NCBI RefSeq assembly: GCF_028768465.1 | Contig: NZ_CP118225.1 | Location: forward strand, 5,127,001-5,191,000 | Length of the DNA stretch: 64,000 nucleotides | From: Rhodopirellula sp. P2 | GTDB lineage: Bacteria > Planctomycetota > Planctomycetia > Pirellulales > Pirellulaceae | Direction of reading: 5' to 3' | Program-made: the position numbers and the translations under genes | Notes under the pieces: generated by a model | Seen by the model: the letters and a program-made list of their open reading frames with translations, nothing else | Databases searched by the model: none | Told to the model about the DNA's origin: nothing | In this document: piece after piece, positions 1 to 9,680 of the stretch | Layout: every line of letters starts with the position of its first letter | Numbering within the stretch: position 1 is the stretch's first letter

Positions 1-942
1 CGGCGTAGCGGTCGGTCGCTCATCGCGAATGAGTCCGCTGAAATCGCTCGAGCAATGACTGCGCTCTCCAAGCAACGACGTGAATTGACGCTGGAACAAA
101 AGGAACTGGACGGTCTGCTCGCTCAAGTCCAGCAGATCAACGACCAAATCCGCAACCTGGAAACCCAAGACGGGGAACTGAATCTGCAATTGGCGCGTGT
201 CGCCGGAAACGACGTCGCGTCCAACAATCGAATCGTGGCTTTGATCAACGCCAACCGAACTCGTGTCGGCCAGTTTCGATCCCAACGAACCAAAACCCAA
301 GAACTCGCCAATCAACAACGCTCGGAGTTGAACTCGAAAGAGGCCGCCTACGCCGAGTCCGTGTTTCAAATCCGCAAGGACTTGAACGCCATGCGCGCTT
401 CAATCTCCGAAAAGTTAGAAGCCGCCCAGGTTAAAATCGCGATCCAGGTCATGGCTGCGAATCAAGGGATCCCGGCATCGATCTCGGCAGAGGACATCCT
501 GCAAACGATCGAACTTCGACTGGCAAAGATCGAACAAGAGGTTTTCTCCGAATCGATCCCGTTGGAAATTGAACGCAACGGTTCGCTGTACGTGACCGTC
601 AGCGTCAACAATCAACCAGTGCGTATGATCGTTGACAGCGGTGCCACGTTGGTGACGTTGCCCGCAGAAATCGCGAAAGCACTTCAAATCGAAATCCCGA
701 CCGATGCTCCGCTGTTGCGGTTGGTGATGGCGAACGGCGACGAGATCTCAGCCAAACGCGTCAAGTTGGACTCCGTCCGTGTCGGACAATTCGAAGCCAA
801 AGAGGTGTCGTGTGCGGTCTTGGAACCGATCGCGTCCCGAGCGGATCCAATGCTGGGAATGAGCTACCTCGGCGAATTCAAATTTGAAATCGATGCCGCT
901 CAAAAAAGCTTGAGCATGCTGCGGGTCGAGACGTCGCCCTGA
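1..942 (+). CDS. Coiled-coil protein with retropepsin-like aspartic protease domain (5' partial)
   Basis: The first in-frame ATG is at 55, but the frame stays open to base 1 and the extra residues continue the same charged helical character, so the gene probably starts upstream of the window. Counting from ATG 55, residues 1-135 are rich in Gln, Glu, Leu and Arg and look like a long coiled coil. Residues 170-290 resemble single-domain retroviral-type (clan AA) aspartic proteases: hydrophobic strand then D-S-G-A-T at 194-198, and a late L-G-M-S-Y-L segment before the C-terminus. Such domains act as homodimers with one catalytic Asp per subunit; the coiled coil could drive dimerisation (inference). 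The DUF1592 gene follows on the same strand after about 140 bases. Substrate unknown. Confidence 0.75.
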   Translation, partial: RRSGRSLIANESAEIARAMTALSKQRRELTLEQKELDGLLAQVQQINDQIRNLETQDGELNLQLARVAGNDVASNNRIVALINANRTRVGQFRSQRTKTQELANQQRSELNSKEAAYAESVFQIRKDLNAMRASISEKLEAAQVKIAIQVMAANQGIPASISAEDILQTIELRLAKIEQEVFSESIPLEIERNGSLYVTVSVNNQPVRMIVDSGATLVTLPAEIAKALQIEIPTDAPLLRLVMANGDEISAKRVKLDSVRVGQFEAKEVSCAVLEPIASRADPMLGMSYLGEFKFEIDAAQKSLSMLRVETSP

Positions 943-1080
943 GAAACTTGCGTCGGCTCTCGCCAGCGACGACAATACTTCCCCTGCCCCGACTTCCCCT
1001 CCGAGTTCGCCCGTCGATCTCGCCCCTCCCTCCTAAAACGCTCGCGGTCGATTCGCGAACGCTTTTCCTGCCCATTGCTT

Positions 1081-3615
1081 ATGTGTACCAGGCCTCCAAT
1101 TCCGTTCGGCATGATTGCGCCGGGACTGATGCTTCTGCTTGGCTCGCTCCTTGCCTCTCCTGATGGCCACAGCGACGACACTCCCGAAGCAACGGATGCA
1201 ATCATCCCAACGCCCGTCGCCCTGACCTCGTTCGAAGACAGCGTTCGCCCGCTGTTGGTGACCTACTGCGGTGATTGCCATTCGCCCGACGACGAAGATG
1301 ACCCGGTGGGCTTCCTCCAATCGAAAACGACGGACCAGATTCAACTTCGCCGCGAAATCTGGTCGAGCGCCGCGGAACAATTGCACAACCGAACAATGCC
1401 ACCTGCCGACGTGGCTCAACCCACCGAAGCGGAACGCCTGCAACTGTCTCAGTGGATCAACCATCACCTGAACGCCACCGCCTGCGACGGTGGCGAGTTC
1501 GCCGGTCGTCCGGTCCCACGTCGACTGAACCGAGACCAATACACGCACGCGATCAACGACCTGACTGGCTTGGACTTTGATTTCGTCGAAACCTTCCCTG
1601 CCGACGGTGGCGGCGGCGAAGGCTTCAACAACAACGGCGAGACACTCTTCATGCCGCCGCTGTTGATGGAACGTTACTTGGAGGTTGCGTCCGACGTCAT
1701 CGACCAAGCCATCGTGCTGGCGCCCCGGGTCATTGAATTCGAAACGCGTGCCGGCGCATCCGACGTGAAGCATTCGTTGCTAAGCAGCACCGCCGAAACA
1801 TTCGGGCTGTGGATCCGCCTGCCTCCAGAGGTCCCTGAACAGACACAGGTCCAGGTTCGAGTCGACGGCATCGTCGCCGGGACACTGTCTCCAAACGATC
1901 GCCGTGATGGCCAACACTGGATGACCGTCTCGTTGCCAAAGGGACAGCACGTCATCGCGGTCCGCACTTCACTCGCGGATGCAGACGCAACCGATGCAGA
2001 TGCAACGGGAGCAAATGCACCACCGATCGAACAAGTCCGGCTGCTGCAGTTGCCTCGCGTGGAGTATCGCAAGGGCCAGCAGCTCGAACGCGATCGCCAA
2101 AAGGTATCCGACATCGCTCGCGAATTCGCGAGCCAGAACGCGAAGACTCCCATCGATCGACTCCAGCAAAAATTCTCTCGTGAGTTCACCAAGCACGGCG
2201 GCGAGTCGCTGCGGAAACGCTTGTCCGCCACCGCAAAAGTCCTGGGGCTCTCACCCGACCAGGATGCGCTCACACACGCTTTGTCGCGCGCAGATGCCAA
2301 GACGGCACTCTCGCGGTTTGCCCGGCAAGCTTGGCGTCGCCCGATTGAGTCCTCCACGATCGATCGATGGATGCGTTTGTTCGATCACGTGGTCAAACGA
2401 GGCGAGACACCACGGGCCGCCCTGCAACTGGCTTTGCAAGCCGTTTTGACATCGCCTCACTTCCTTTACATCAGCGAAGCGGACGACGACTCGCCGGGCA
2501 TTCATCCGATCTCGGACATGGAATTGGCAACTCGGCTCTCATTCTTCCTGTGGTACTCACTGCCGGATGAACGTCTTTTGAAACTGGCCGAACAAAATGA
2601 ATTGAGCGTCCCCCAAACGCTCCGCGAAGAAGTGGACCGGATGCTCGCGGACCCACGTTCGAAACGTTTCACGGATGCCTTCGCCAGCCAATGGCTTGGA
2701 ACGACCGCTGTCGGCAACACGGTCATCCCTGACACCAGCTTCTTCAAACCGGCCTACACCGATGAATTGGTCCGCGATCTTCGCGAACAAGTCGGACAAA
2801 CGATGGCTTGGACGGTTCGCGAAAATCGGCCGGTCACAAACTGGATCGATTCCAACACGGTCGTCGTCAACCATCGACTGGCGAAACACTACGGCATGGA
2901 TCACACCGCCAAGACTTGGAACGGCGACAAGAACGCGTTTTTGCCGGTCGAAACGGACGACGACCCCGAGTCTTCGCGGCGTGCCGGCGCATTGGGCCTG
3001 GGTGCCGTTCACATGCTGACCAGTTACTCGCGAAGGACCAGCCCCGTTCTTCGTGGAGCCTGGGTCCTGGAAACCATCTTCGGAACTCGAGTTCCCGCGC
3101 CTCCGCCGGACGTGCCATCGCTGCCTGGCGGTGAAAAGGAATCTGGCAAAACAACCGTCCGCGAGAGACTGGAACAACATCGCGAGAATCCCACCTGCGC
3201 CGCCTGCCACGATTTGATTGACCCGATCGGATTCGCTCTTGAAAACTTCGACGTCATCGGCCGTTGGCGTGATCGAGAACGCGGTCCAGACAGTGAAGCC
3301 GTGTGGCAAGAGAAGGCAAAGAAGAATCCAGAAAAATGGAAGAGCCTCCCCGAAATTGACAGTTCCGGACGAATGCCAAGCGGTGAAACGTTTGACGGTG
3401 TCGATGAACTGAGGGCGGTGCTGATGGCTCGCCAAGACGCCTTCCTGGACGAGTACATTCGCCGCATGCTTGGATTCGCACTGGCAAGAAGCCTGGAAGA
3501 AGCCGACGCCTGCACCATCGATTCCATTCGCAACCGATTGCTCGAAAACAATCTGCAAACTCGCGAATTGATTCACGCCATCATTCAAAGCGTTCCCTTT
3601 CAAAACCGAGGCTAG
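1081..3615 (+). CDS. DUF1592-family exported cytochrome-like protein (DUF1587/1592/1595/1588/1585)
   Basis: Large exported planctomycete protein of about 844 residues. A hydrophobic signal segment covers residues 11-25. Two c-type haem motifs are visible: CGDCH at 63-67 in a planctomycete-cytochrome-like N-terminal region, and CAACH near residue 706 in the DUF1588-type segment followed by D-L-I-D-P-I-G-F-A-L-E-N-F. The middle resembles DUF1592/DUF1595 and the end DUF1585. ATG 1081 is preferred over TTG 1075. Only 3 bases separate its stop from the DUF1552 gene, so the two are almost certainly co-transcribed. In planctomycetes these two families occur as pairs; the biochemical role is not established, though periplasmic electron transfer is a reasonable guess from the haem motifs. 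Confidence 0.88.
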   Translation: MCTRPPIPFGMIAPGLMLLLGSLLASPDGHSDDTPEATDAIIPTPVALTSFEDSVRPLLVTYCGDCHSPDDEDDPVGFLQSKTTDQIQLRREIWSSAAEQLHNRTMPPADVAQPTEAERLQLSQWINHHLNATACDGGEFAGRPVPRRLNRDQYTHAINDLTGLDFDFVETFPADGGGGEGFNNNGETLFMPPLLMERYLEVASDVIDQAIVLAPRVIEFETRAGASDVKHSLLSSTAETFGLWIRLPPEVPEQTQVQVRVDGIVAGTLSPNDRRDGQHWMTVSLPKGQHVIAVRTSLADADATDADATGANAPPIEQVRLLQLPRVEYRKGQQLERDRQKVSDIAREFASQNAKTPIDRLQQKFSREFTKHGGESLRKRLSATAKVLGLSPDQDALTHALSRADAKTALSRFARQAWRRPIESSTIDRWMRLFDHVVKRGETPRAALQLALQAVLTSPHFLYISEADDDSPGIHPISDMELATRLSFFLWYSLPDERLLKLAEQNELSVPQTLREEVDRMLADPRSKRFTDAFASQWLGTTAVGNTVIPDTSFFKPAYTDELVRDLREQVGQTMAWTVRENRPVTNWIDSNTVVVNHRLAKHYGMDHTAKTWNGDKNAFLPVETDDDPESSRRAGALGLGAVHMLTSYSRRTSPVLRGAWVLETIFGTRVPAPPPDVPSLPGGEKESGKTTVRERLEQHRENPTCAACHDLIDPIGFALENFDVIGRWRDRERGPDSEAVWQEKAKKNPEKWKSLPEIDSSGRMPSGETFDGVDELRAVLMARQDAFLDEYIRRMLGFALARSLEEADACTIDSIRNRLLENNLQTRELIHAIIQSVPFQNRG

Positions 3616-3618
3616 ACA

Positions 3619-5055
3619 ATGCTGATTCGAACCAAGCGAGCCCGCCTGTCACGACGTCGCCTGTTGAGTGGACTGTCGCAAGGCTCGGCGATCGGGATGA
3701 GCCTGCCCTGGCTGCATGCGATGGCCGGCGAGTCCCCGGACGATTCCGCGCCAGCAGTCGACGAGAACGGCAAGGTCAAACCACTCGACCGGCCTCCCGT
3801 TCGCGCTGCGTTCTTGTTCATGCCCAACGGCGTGAACCCCGCCAACTGGACACCTTCCGTGAAGGAGAACAGCGACCAATTCGAACTCACGCCAATGCTC
3901 CAACCACTGGCAGACGTTCGCGACGATGTCCTCTTGCTGGAAAACCTGCACCATCCCAACGTGAACATGCGGAATGGTCACTGGCCGAAAGTGCCCGCGT
4001 TCTTGTCGGGCGGCTTTGTGCTGCGAACGTCCGGTCGCGACATGGACACCGGCAGCATGTCGGCTGACCAATTCATCGCTTCCAAAATCGGTTCCCACAC
4101 GCCGCTTCCCAGTTTGGAATTGGGGGTCGATTCCGCGTACACCGGCGTCGACAATGTCGGTGGCGGCTTCACTCGCATCTACGGATCTCACATCGCCTGG
4201 CGAGACCGGCACACACCGTTGCCCAACGAGATCGTCCCGCAACTCGCATTCGATCGACTGTTCCGTGGTGGCGCAGCCTCACCGCCCGTCTCCGGGCTGA
4301 ACCTGCACGATCCACAAGTCGCGAAGTCACTTCAGCGAGACACGACCAGCGTGCTGGACATCGTCCTCGAAGACGCTCGTGGGTTATCACGCCAACTCGG
4401 CAGTGAAGACCGCGCCAAGCTGGACGAATACCTGCAAAGCGTGCGAAGTGTCGAGCAACGCATTGAAGCGTCGATGAAGCCGCAACGGCGCTGGATCAAC
4501 GAAGGCAAGATCGATGTCCCGCGACCTGGACCGGGCTTGCCCGAACAACACGTCGAGCATGTGCGTCTGATGATGGACATCATGGTGCTGGCGTTTTGGA
4601 CCGATTCCACTCGCGTCGCGACGTTCATGATGGGCAACGCTCAAACCGGTCGCAACTTCTCGTTCCTGGATGGTGTGAACAGTTCCTTCCACGGGATCTC
4701 ACACCACCGCAATGAAACCGATCGCATCGCTGAATACGAGCGAATTGGAACCTGGCACATCGAGCAATACGCTTACTTGATCGACCGCATGCGATCGCTC
4801 AAAGAAGGCGACACAACACTGCTAGACAACTCGATGGTGATGTTTGGATCGACGATTCGGGACGGCAACAAACACGACATCGAAAACCTGCCGCTGTTGC
4901 TCGCCGGTCGAGGCGGCGGAGCGATTCGCACCGGTCGTCGCCTGATTGCTGCCGAGAAATCGCGTTTGTGCAATCTGTATGTTTCGATGTTCAACGCGAT
5001 GGGAATCCAAGCGGAACAATTCGGAACCAGCGACGGCAAGGTCGACCTGAGCTAA
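3619..5055 (+). CDS. DUF1552 domain protein with Tat signal
   Basis: 478 residues. The N-terminus carries twin arginines followed by a hydrophobic stretch (S-R-R-R-L-L-S-G, then G-S-A-I-G-M-S-L-P-W-L), a Tat export signal, as usual for DUF1552 proteins. The body matches the family: the early R-A-A-F-L-F-M-P-N-G-V-N-P-A-N-W segment and many His/Asp residues. It begins 3 bases after the upstream DUF1592 stop, consistent with translational coupling and joint function. The family is common in planctomycetes and has no proven activity. The partner supplies the haem-binding motifs; this protein has none. Confidence 0.87.
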   Translation: MLIRTKRARLSRRRLLSGLSQGSAIGMSLPWLHAMAGESPDDSAPAVDENGKVKPLDRPPVRAAFLFMPNGVNPANWTPSVKENSDQFELTPMLQPLADVRDDVLLLENLHHPNVNMRNGHWPKVPAFLSGGFVLRTSGRDMDTGSMSADQFIASKIGSHTPLPSLELGVDSAYTGVDNVGGGFTRIYGSHIAWRDRHTPLPNEIVPQLAFDRLFRGGAASPPVSGLNLHDPQVAKSLQRDTTSVLDIVLEDARGLSRQLGSEDRAKLDEYLQSVRSVEQRIEASMKPQRRWINEGKIDVPRPGPGLPEQHVEHVRLMMDIMVLAFWTDSTRVATFMMGNAQTGRNFSFLDGVNSSFHGISHHRNETDRIAEYERIGTWHIEQYAYLIDRMRSLKEGDTTLLDNSMVMFGSTIRDGNKHDIENLPLLLAGRGGGAIRTGRRLIAAEKSRLCNLYVSMFNAMGIQAEQFGTSDGKVDLS

Positions 5056-5105
5056 CACCCGCCTTCACTCTCCACCGCCAAACTCGGCGATCACCACCCG
5101 GGAGA

Positions 5106-5954
5106 TCAGAATGACTCGGGGTAGATCACCAATTCGACGCGGCGATTCGCGGCTCGTCCAGCGGGAGTCGCGTTGTCTTGGCGAGGGTTATTGGATCCCT
5201 GGGCGACGGTGAACAACTGCTGAGCAGGCATGCCGCTTCGGCGAGTCAGCCAATCCAGCACCGCACTTGTTTGCGCGGAGGTGAGTTGATGAGCACTGCC
5301 TGCCGCTCCGCCATACACCGGTGCATTGTCGGTGTAGCCTTCGATGCCGATTCGCTGCCGCGGGAACACCGCCCGAATCTGAGCCGCGGTGGGGTCCAAG
5401 ACCGATCCCGCGGAAGGCTGAAGCTGCCCGGTTCCTTGAGCAAACAATTGGTCGCTCGGCAAAATGACCCGCAGGACTTCGCCGTCTTGCTCCACCTTCA
5501 AACCACCGAGGTTCAAACGCCCCGCCATCTGGTTGAGGTTCGTGTTGGCGCGAATCGTCGCCCCGCCACGCATCTGAGCCGACGCCTGGAAACTTCTTGC
5601 TTGCGTCTGTGCGTCCTGAGCCACAATCCGAGCGGACTCGTACTGCTGCGTGGTGTCAGACAATTGCTTGCGAACCAAATTCAGTTCGTCGCGATATACC
5701 TGGGCTTGCTGTTCGCTCTGCGCCAACTGAGTGGTGAGCTGACGATTGTTGTCGTCCAGAAGCTGAACGCGTCGGTTCAGTTCCGAGACCTGGGCTTGGA
5801 TGCCATTGACTGCGGTCGTGCTCGGTGGTGGTTGCCACACGGAGGTGCCCCCGCCCGCCAAGTACGGGTTTTGCGAGCAGCCGGTCGCAACGCAGGCCCA
5901 CACAAGGGTGACCGCGAGGAAAGCTGTTTCGGAGCGTTGACGGAGAACGTTCAT
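5106..5954 (-). CDS. OmpA-family lipoprotein with coiled coil
   Basis: 282 residues. The N-terminus is a lipoprotein signal: charged start, hydrophobic stretch, and a lipobox ending V-A-T-G-C with the lipidated Cys at 26. Residues about 50-125 are Gln/Leu-rich heptads (coiled coil). The C-terminal 120 residues are an OmpA-like peptidoglycan-binding domain, with the signature G-Y-T-D-N-A-P followed by A-G-R-A-A-N-R-R-V-E-L. Such proteins tether the outer membrane to the cell wall; the Asp and Arg that contact meso-diaminopimelate in characterised members are present. It is convergent with the DUF1552 gene. A double microsatellite lies about 300 bases upstream of the start. Confidence 0.88.
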   Translation of the reverse strand: MNVLRQRSETAFLAVTLVWACVATGCSQNPYLAGGGTSVWQPPPSTTAVNGIQAQVSELNRRVQLLDDNNRQLTTQLAQSEQQAQVYRDELNLVRKQLSDTTQQYESARIVAQDAQTQARSFQASAQMRGGATIRANTNLNQMAGRLNLGGLKVEQDGEVLRVILPSDQLFAQGTGQLQPSAGSVLDPTAAQIRAVFPRQRIGIEGYTDNAPVYGGAAGSAHQLTSAQTSAVLDWLTRRSGMPAQQLFTVAQGSNNPRQDNATPAGRAANRRVELVIYPESF

Positions 5955-6323
5955 GGCAGGGACGTTACGAAACGAAGCCCATTGTTCACAACACCGATTC
6001 GAATTGAGTTGCGAAAAAATTCGCGGATTCGCTCAAGAATGCTCATGAACCTGGTCGGGCGAATTTTCGATTGTCAGCCGACCCGCCCCGTCTGCAGTTG
6101 AGCCATCCCGCCGGCTGGACATCGCCGCTTGGCAGGGATTCATCGGCCCAGCCCATCTTCCACCCCACCCGGGTGGCCGCACTTGGCCGTTGGCAACGCG
6201 GACCCAAAGCGAGGACCACGAACCGCCCCCAGCTTTCACTGCAAGCGCCGCTGCCTGCCTGCCTGCCTGCCTGAATGAATGAATGAATGAATGAATGGCT
6301 GCCCAGATGCCAGCTGTTCGGCT
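5955..6323. other. Intergenic region with microsatellites
   Basis: 369 bases between the start of the OmpA-like lipoprotein gene and the stop of the HAD gene, both on the minus strand. Apart from the tetranucleotide repeats at 6251-6297, I see no gene, terminator or recognisable operator. The lipoprotein promoter must lie here if the gene is transcribed separately. Confidence 0.6.
6251..6297. repeat. Two abutting tetranucleotide microsatellites: (CTGC)5 then (AATG)6
   Basis: Five perfect CTGC units plus a partial CTG (6251-6273) run directly into six perfect AATG units (6274-6297). Bacterial chromosomes seldom carry such long perfect tetranucleotide tracts outside phase-variable loci. This one lies between two minus-strand genes, about 300 bases upstream of the OmpA-like lipoprotein start, and does not interrupt a supported reading frame. 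Confidence 0.95.
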
Positions 6324-7031
6324 TCAGTGGTTGCTACGCACGGGCAGGGGCGAAAGCTCATCGTCGACCAGAAATCGGACGACTCGCTCGGTGTCCGACA
6401 AATCGTCCAGCAACATCGTGGGCTCCGTTGGTGCCAATTCTTCGCGAGAGAATTCGCCGGTGCTGACGGCCAGCGTTTTTGCCCCGATCGCTCGCCCGCA
6501 CAGCACGTCGGCGGGAGTGTCACCGATCACAATGGTTTGCTGGTGAGCGTCCCCGTGCCGCCGAGCCACCCACGTCGCCGCTCGCCGCGCCATGTCGTCA
6601 CGGTGCACGTCCAGGTCGCCTCCGATGATCCAGCGGACCCAGCGACGAATCTCGAAATACTCCAATTTCTGTGTTGCCGTCTCAGGGAAATTCCCGGTCA
6701 TGACAGCAACGTCTAAGTTGGGGACCAACTGCAGAGCCTGAAACAAAGGCAGGACGCCCGGCAGCAGGGTGCCTCCCGAGCGACGCAGCTCGCCCCCAAA
6801 CAGAGCCCCGTAACGACGTCGCAACCGGCCGCAATTGGCGTCTGTCGGCGAAACCCTGTTCCGCTGCAACAATTCCACCATCAGACTGCGATCCGTGCGG
6901 CCCGAAAATGAGATCTCGGTGTCCGGATTTTCGACCGAAAATTCTTGTTCAATCGCTTGCCGGAGCGCCCGATTCCCGCCACCCGCGGTCGTCAAAAGCG
7001 TCCCGTCGATGTCAAATAGCAGCACTCGCAC
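6324..7031 (-). CDS. HAD-superfamily phosphatase
   Basis: 235 residues from a GTG start at 7031, chosen because the catalytic motif begins right after it ([11 protein letters not shown]). The frame is open further upstream, but that stretch has no HAD similarity and would overlap ubiE. Motif I D-I-D-G-T gives nucleophile Asp7 and acid/base Asp9. Motif II is the Thr in V-M-T-G-N, and motif IV is I-G-D-T-P-A-D. An alpha-helical C1-type cap lies between motifs I and II, as in phosphoglycolate-phosphatase-like enzymes. Substrate cannot be read from sequence. The gene is divergent from ubiE/menG, with 44 bases between starts. Confidence 0.8.
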   Translation of the reverse strand: MRVLLFDIDGTLLTTAGGGNRALRQAIEQEFSVENPDTEISFSGRTDRSLMVELLQRNRVSPTDANCGRLRRRYGALFGGELRRSGGTLLPGVLPLFQALQLVPNLDVAVMTGNFPETATQKLEYFEIRRWVRWIIGGDLDVHRDDMARRAATWVARRHGDAHQQTIVIGDTPADVLCGRAIGAKTLAVSTGEFSREELAPTEPTMLLDDLSDTERVVRFLVDDELSPLPVRSNH

Positions 7032-7075
7032 GAAACCACTTCCCCTTCCTTCTCGTTGCCTTTCTAAGTCGTCGC

Positions 7076-7951
7076 ATGAGTGTCCCAAACGTAGACCGGT
7101 CCCACCAGTCCAATGCTTCGGCGGATGAGTCAGCGAATCCTCCGACAACGGTCGACGGTTTGGACAAGAGCGGGGAGCGAGTTCGCGAAATGTTTCGCCA
7201 GATCGCTCCGCGATACGACGTGATGAACCACCTGCTGTCGTTGAACATCGACAAGTGGTGGCGTCGCAAAGCGGTCCAAACGCTGAAGATCGAAGGCGAT
7301 GCCCCGATCTTGGATCTGTGCTGCGGCACCGGCGACCTGGCAATTGCAATTGCCCTGGCCGCCGGCCCCGACGTCCAAGTCATCGGCAGTGATTTCTGTC
7401 ACGCGATGCTGGAAATCGCTCGCGACAAAGAAGCCGCGCGCGTTCGCGACACAGCGGGCGGTTCCGGCCGGCAAACGATTCCATTTTTGGAGGCCGACTC
7501 GATGGCCCTCCCCTTCGATGACAACGCCTTCCAGTGCGTGACAGTCGCCTTCGGATTGCGGAACATCGCCGACACCGACCAAGGCCTGTCCGAAATGGCT
7601 CGCGTTTGCCAGCCCGGTGGGCAAGTCCTGGTGCTGGAGTTCTCGCAGCCCACACTGCCGGTTCTGAAGCAGACTTACAGTTTTTACTTCCGACATGTCT
7701 TGCCTCGCATCGGCCAATGGATGGCTCGCAACGACAAGTCCGCGTACGAGTACCTGCCCGAATCGGTGGGCAAATTTCCCTGCGGCGATGCACTTGCCGG
7801 ACGGATGCGAGACATCGGCTTGCTCCATGTCACGTTCCGACCACTGACCCTGGGTGTTGCGACCATTTACGTGGGCGAAAAGCCAGGCGGAAAAACCACG
7901 CATGCCGAACTGGCGGCTCAACGCGAAGACGAAGCCTTGGTGAGCACATGA
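7076..7951 (+). CDS. ubiE: Demethylmenaquinone methyltransferase (UbiE/MenG)
   Basis: 291 residues from ATG 7076; the longer open frame upstream lies over the divergent HAD gene. It is a class I SAM-dependent methyltransferase: the UbiE entry motif [13 protein letters not shown] at about 37-49, SAM motif [10 protein letters not shown] at 79-87, and the family signature V-A-F-G-L-R-N-I-A. It would methylate demethylmenaquinone in the last step of menaquinone synthesis. It is the first gene of a four-gene cluster, and its stop overlaps the next start by 4 bases (ATGA). The following genes mark the futalosine route, so menaquinone rather than ubiquinone is the likely product. Confidence 0.93.
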   Translation: MSVPNVDRSHQSNASADESANPPTTVDGLDKSGERVREMFRQIAPRYDVMNHLLSLNIDKWWRRKAVQTLKIEGDAPILDLCCGTGDLAIAIALAAGPDVQVIGSDFCHAMLEIARDKEAARVRDTAGGSGRQTIPFLEADSMALPFDDNAFQCVTVAFGLRNIADTDQGLSEMARVCQPGGQVLVLEFSQPTLPVLKQTYSFYFRHVLPRIGQWMARNDKSAYEYLPESVGKFPCGDALAGRMRDIGLLHVTFRPLTLGVATIYVGEKPGGKTTHAELAAQREDEALVST

Positions 7952-8613
7952 TCGACGGACCGAAACGCCGGCGGATCGTGCTGGCGATCACGGGAGCCTC
8001 GGGCGCCCCGATCGCGGTTCGACTGCTGCAAATCATGCGGCGAGATCCCAATGTCGAGGTGCATCTGACAATCAGCCCCAGTGGCGCAGCGGTGCTGCAG
8101 CAAGAGATGGGCCTGAAGTTGAACCTGCGCGCGATCAACCTGAATGAATTGCTCGGCTGCGTCGCGGCGTGGGCGAGCGAACCAGCCCCGCAGTTTGACC
8201 CAATCGACTCCGACGGCGATGACCGCCTGCACTACCATCAACACGACGACTACATGACGCCAATCGCCAGCGGGTCGTTCCTGACCGATGCCATGGTGCT
8301 CTGCCCCTGCAGCGGCAGCACCCTGTCCGGCGTGGCCAGATCAGCCGCGTCCAATCTGATCCAACGCGCCGCCGAAGTGCACCTCAAAGAACACCGTAAG
8401 TTAGTCCTCGTGCCGCGAGAAACCCCCATGAGCGTTCTGCAAATCGAGAACATGCATCGGCTGGCAGCGGCCGGCGCTGTGATCTTGCCCGCCATGCCGG
8501 GCTGGTATCACGACGTCCAACGACTCGAGGACTTGGTTGATTTCGTGGTCGCCCGCATCATGGACCAGATCGGGTTGGACAACGGGCTGATCCAACGTTG
8601 GAAGGACGCCTGA
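7948..8613 (+). CDS. UbiX-like flavin prenyltransferase
   Basis: 221 residues. The start is ATG 7948, overlapping the ubiE stop by 4 bases; longer upstream frames lie inside ubiE. Family features: N-terminal Rossmann-like strand and glycine turn A-I-T-G-A-S-G-A at about 13-20, a [10 protein letters not shown] segment, the signature V-P-R-E-T-P-M-S, and P-A-M-P-G-W-Y near the C-terminus. UbiX enzymes make prenylated FMN, the cofactor of UbiD-type decarboxylases. In futalosine-pathway organisms a UbiX/UbiD pair is thought to act on 1,4-dihydroxy-6-naphthoate; no ubiD is in this window. An insertion around residues 75-100, rich in Asp and His, is longer than usual. Confidence 0.9.
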   Translation: MIDGPKRRRIVLAITGASGAPIAVRLLQIMRRDPNVEVHLTISPSGAAVLQQEMGLKLNLRAINLNELLGCVAAWASEPAPQFDPIDSDGDDRLHYHQHDDYMTPIASGSFLTDAMVLCPCSGSTLSGVARSAASNLIQRAAEVHLKEHRKLVLVPRETPMSVLQIENMHRLAAAGAVILPAMPGWYHDVQRLEDLVDFVVARIMDQIGLDNGLIQRWKDA

Positions 8614-8627
8614 GGGAACCGATCACC

Positions 8628-9617
8628 ATGGCAAAACTCAACGACTGGCTGGGCCTGATCCGGTTTTCACACACGATCTTTGCACTGCCGTTTGCAATTC
8701 TGGCCGCGTTTTTGGCCTGGGCGACACCGCTTCCAGCAACGCCGTTGTCCACAGCGGCAACGAACACGGCGTCGACCACGCTCGCAACTTCGGGTGACGT
8801 GCCCAGCACCACTGCCGCACCGATTTACCCCCATGTCCGGGTGCAAGACATCCTGGGGATTCTGCTGTGCATGGTTTTGGCTCGCAGTGCCGCGATGGCA
8901 TTCAACCGCTGGGTCGATCGCCGGATCGATGCCGCGAACCCGCGGACCGCGACTCGGCACATTCCCGCGGGGGTGTTGTCGGCACCTGCGGTGCTAGCGT
9001 TCACGATTCTTTGCGGGGTGGGCTTCGTCGCCGCCACGCTGCTGTTTTTGCCCAATCGGTTGCCGCTGTTTGCCTCGCTGCCCGTGTTGCTGTTTTTGTG
9101 CGGTTACTCACTCGCGAAACGCTTCACCTCTTCGGCCCACCTTTGGTTGGGCGTGGCACTCAGCCTTTCGCCGCTCTGCGTTTGGGCTGCCATCCGAGGC
9201 GAAATCGTGCTCCAGTTCCCAGCCGATTTCTGGGTCCCTGGTTGGTTGGCCGTTGCCGTCGCCTTCTGGGTCGCGGGCTTTGACATCATCTATTCCTGCC
9301 AGGACGCCGAGTTTGATTCCGCCGAAGGGCTGCACAGCGTCCCCTCACGCCGCGGCGTTTCCGGGGCATTGCGGGTTGCGGCCGCCTCTCATGTCGCGAT
9401 GATTCTGGCTCTGGGACTGTTGGCCTGGACCGGCGGCTCGTCAGGGCTGGGCGGCATTTTCATCGTGGCGGTGGTGCTGACTGCGGCCCTGGTCATCTAC
9501 CAGCACCGATTGGTTTCGCCGGACGACCTGTCTCGCGTCAACCAAGCCTTTTTTCATACCAATGCCATCGTTAGTTTGATATTGATGGCCGCCGGAGTGA
9601 TTGACTGCTTCGTTTAG
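8628..9617 (+). CDS. mqnP: UbiA-family prenyltransferase, MqnP-like
   Basis: 329 residues from ATG 8628, 14 bases after the ubiX-like stop. Integral membrane prenyltransferase with about eight or nine hydrophobic segments. The first Asp-rich motif reads N-R-W-V-D-R-R-I-D with P-R-T following, and the second is D-I-I-Y-S-C-Q-D-A-E-F-D; both bind the Mg-diphosphate of the prenyl donor. Its place between ubiX-like and mqnE supports prenylation of 1,4-dihydroxy-6-naphthoate in menaquinone synthesis rather than 4-hydroxybenzoate prenylation. There is an Ala/Thr/Ser-rich insertion at about residues 28-68 between the first two membrane segments, which is unusual for the family. Confidence 0.88.
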   Translation: MAKLNDWLGLIRFSHTIFALPFAILAAFLAWATPLPATPLSTAATNTASTTLATSGDVPSTTAAPIYPHVRVQDILGILLCMVLARSAAMAFNRWVDRRIDAANPRTATRHIPAGVLSAPAVLAFTILCGVGFVAATLLFLPNRLPLFASLPVLLFLCGYSLAKRFTSSAHLWLGVALSLSPLCVWAAIRGEIVLQFPADFWVPGWLAVAVAFWVAGFDIIYSCQDAEFDSAEGLHSVPSRRGVSGALRVAAASHVAMILALGLLAWTGGSSGLGGIFIVAVVLTAALVIYQHRLVSPDDLSRVNQAFFHTNAIVSLILMAAGVIDCFV

Positions 9618-9680
9618 CGGTTGAGCATTTAGTGCTGTCAACGACTCATTCTCGATTTGCCTTCCTCTCGAATTTTCACC

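Noticed and set aside
6908..7075. N-terminal extension of ubiE by 56 codons
   Set aside because: It overlaps the divergent HAD gene and does not resemble the family; ATG 7076 fits.
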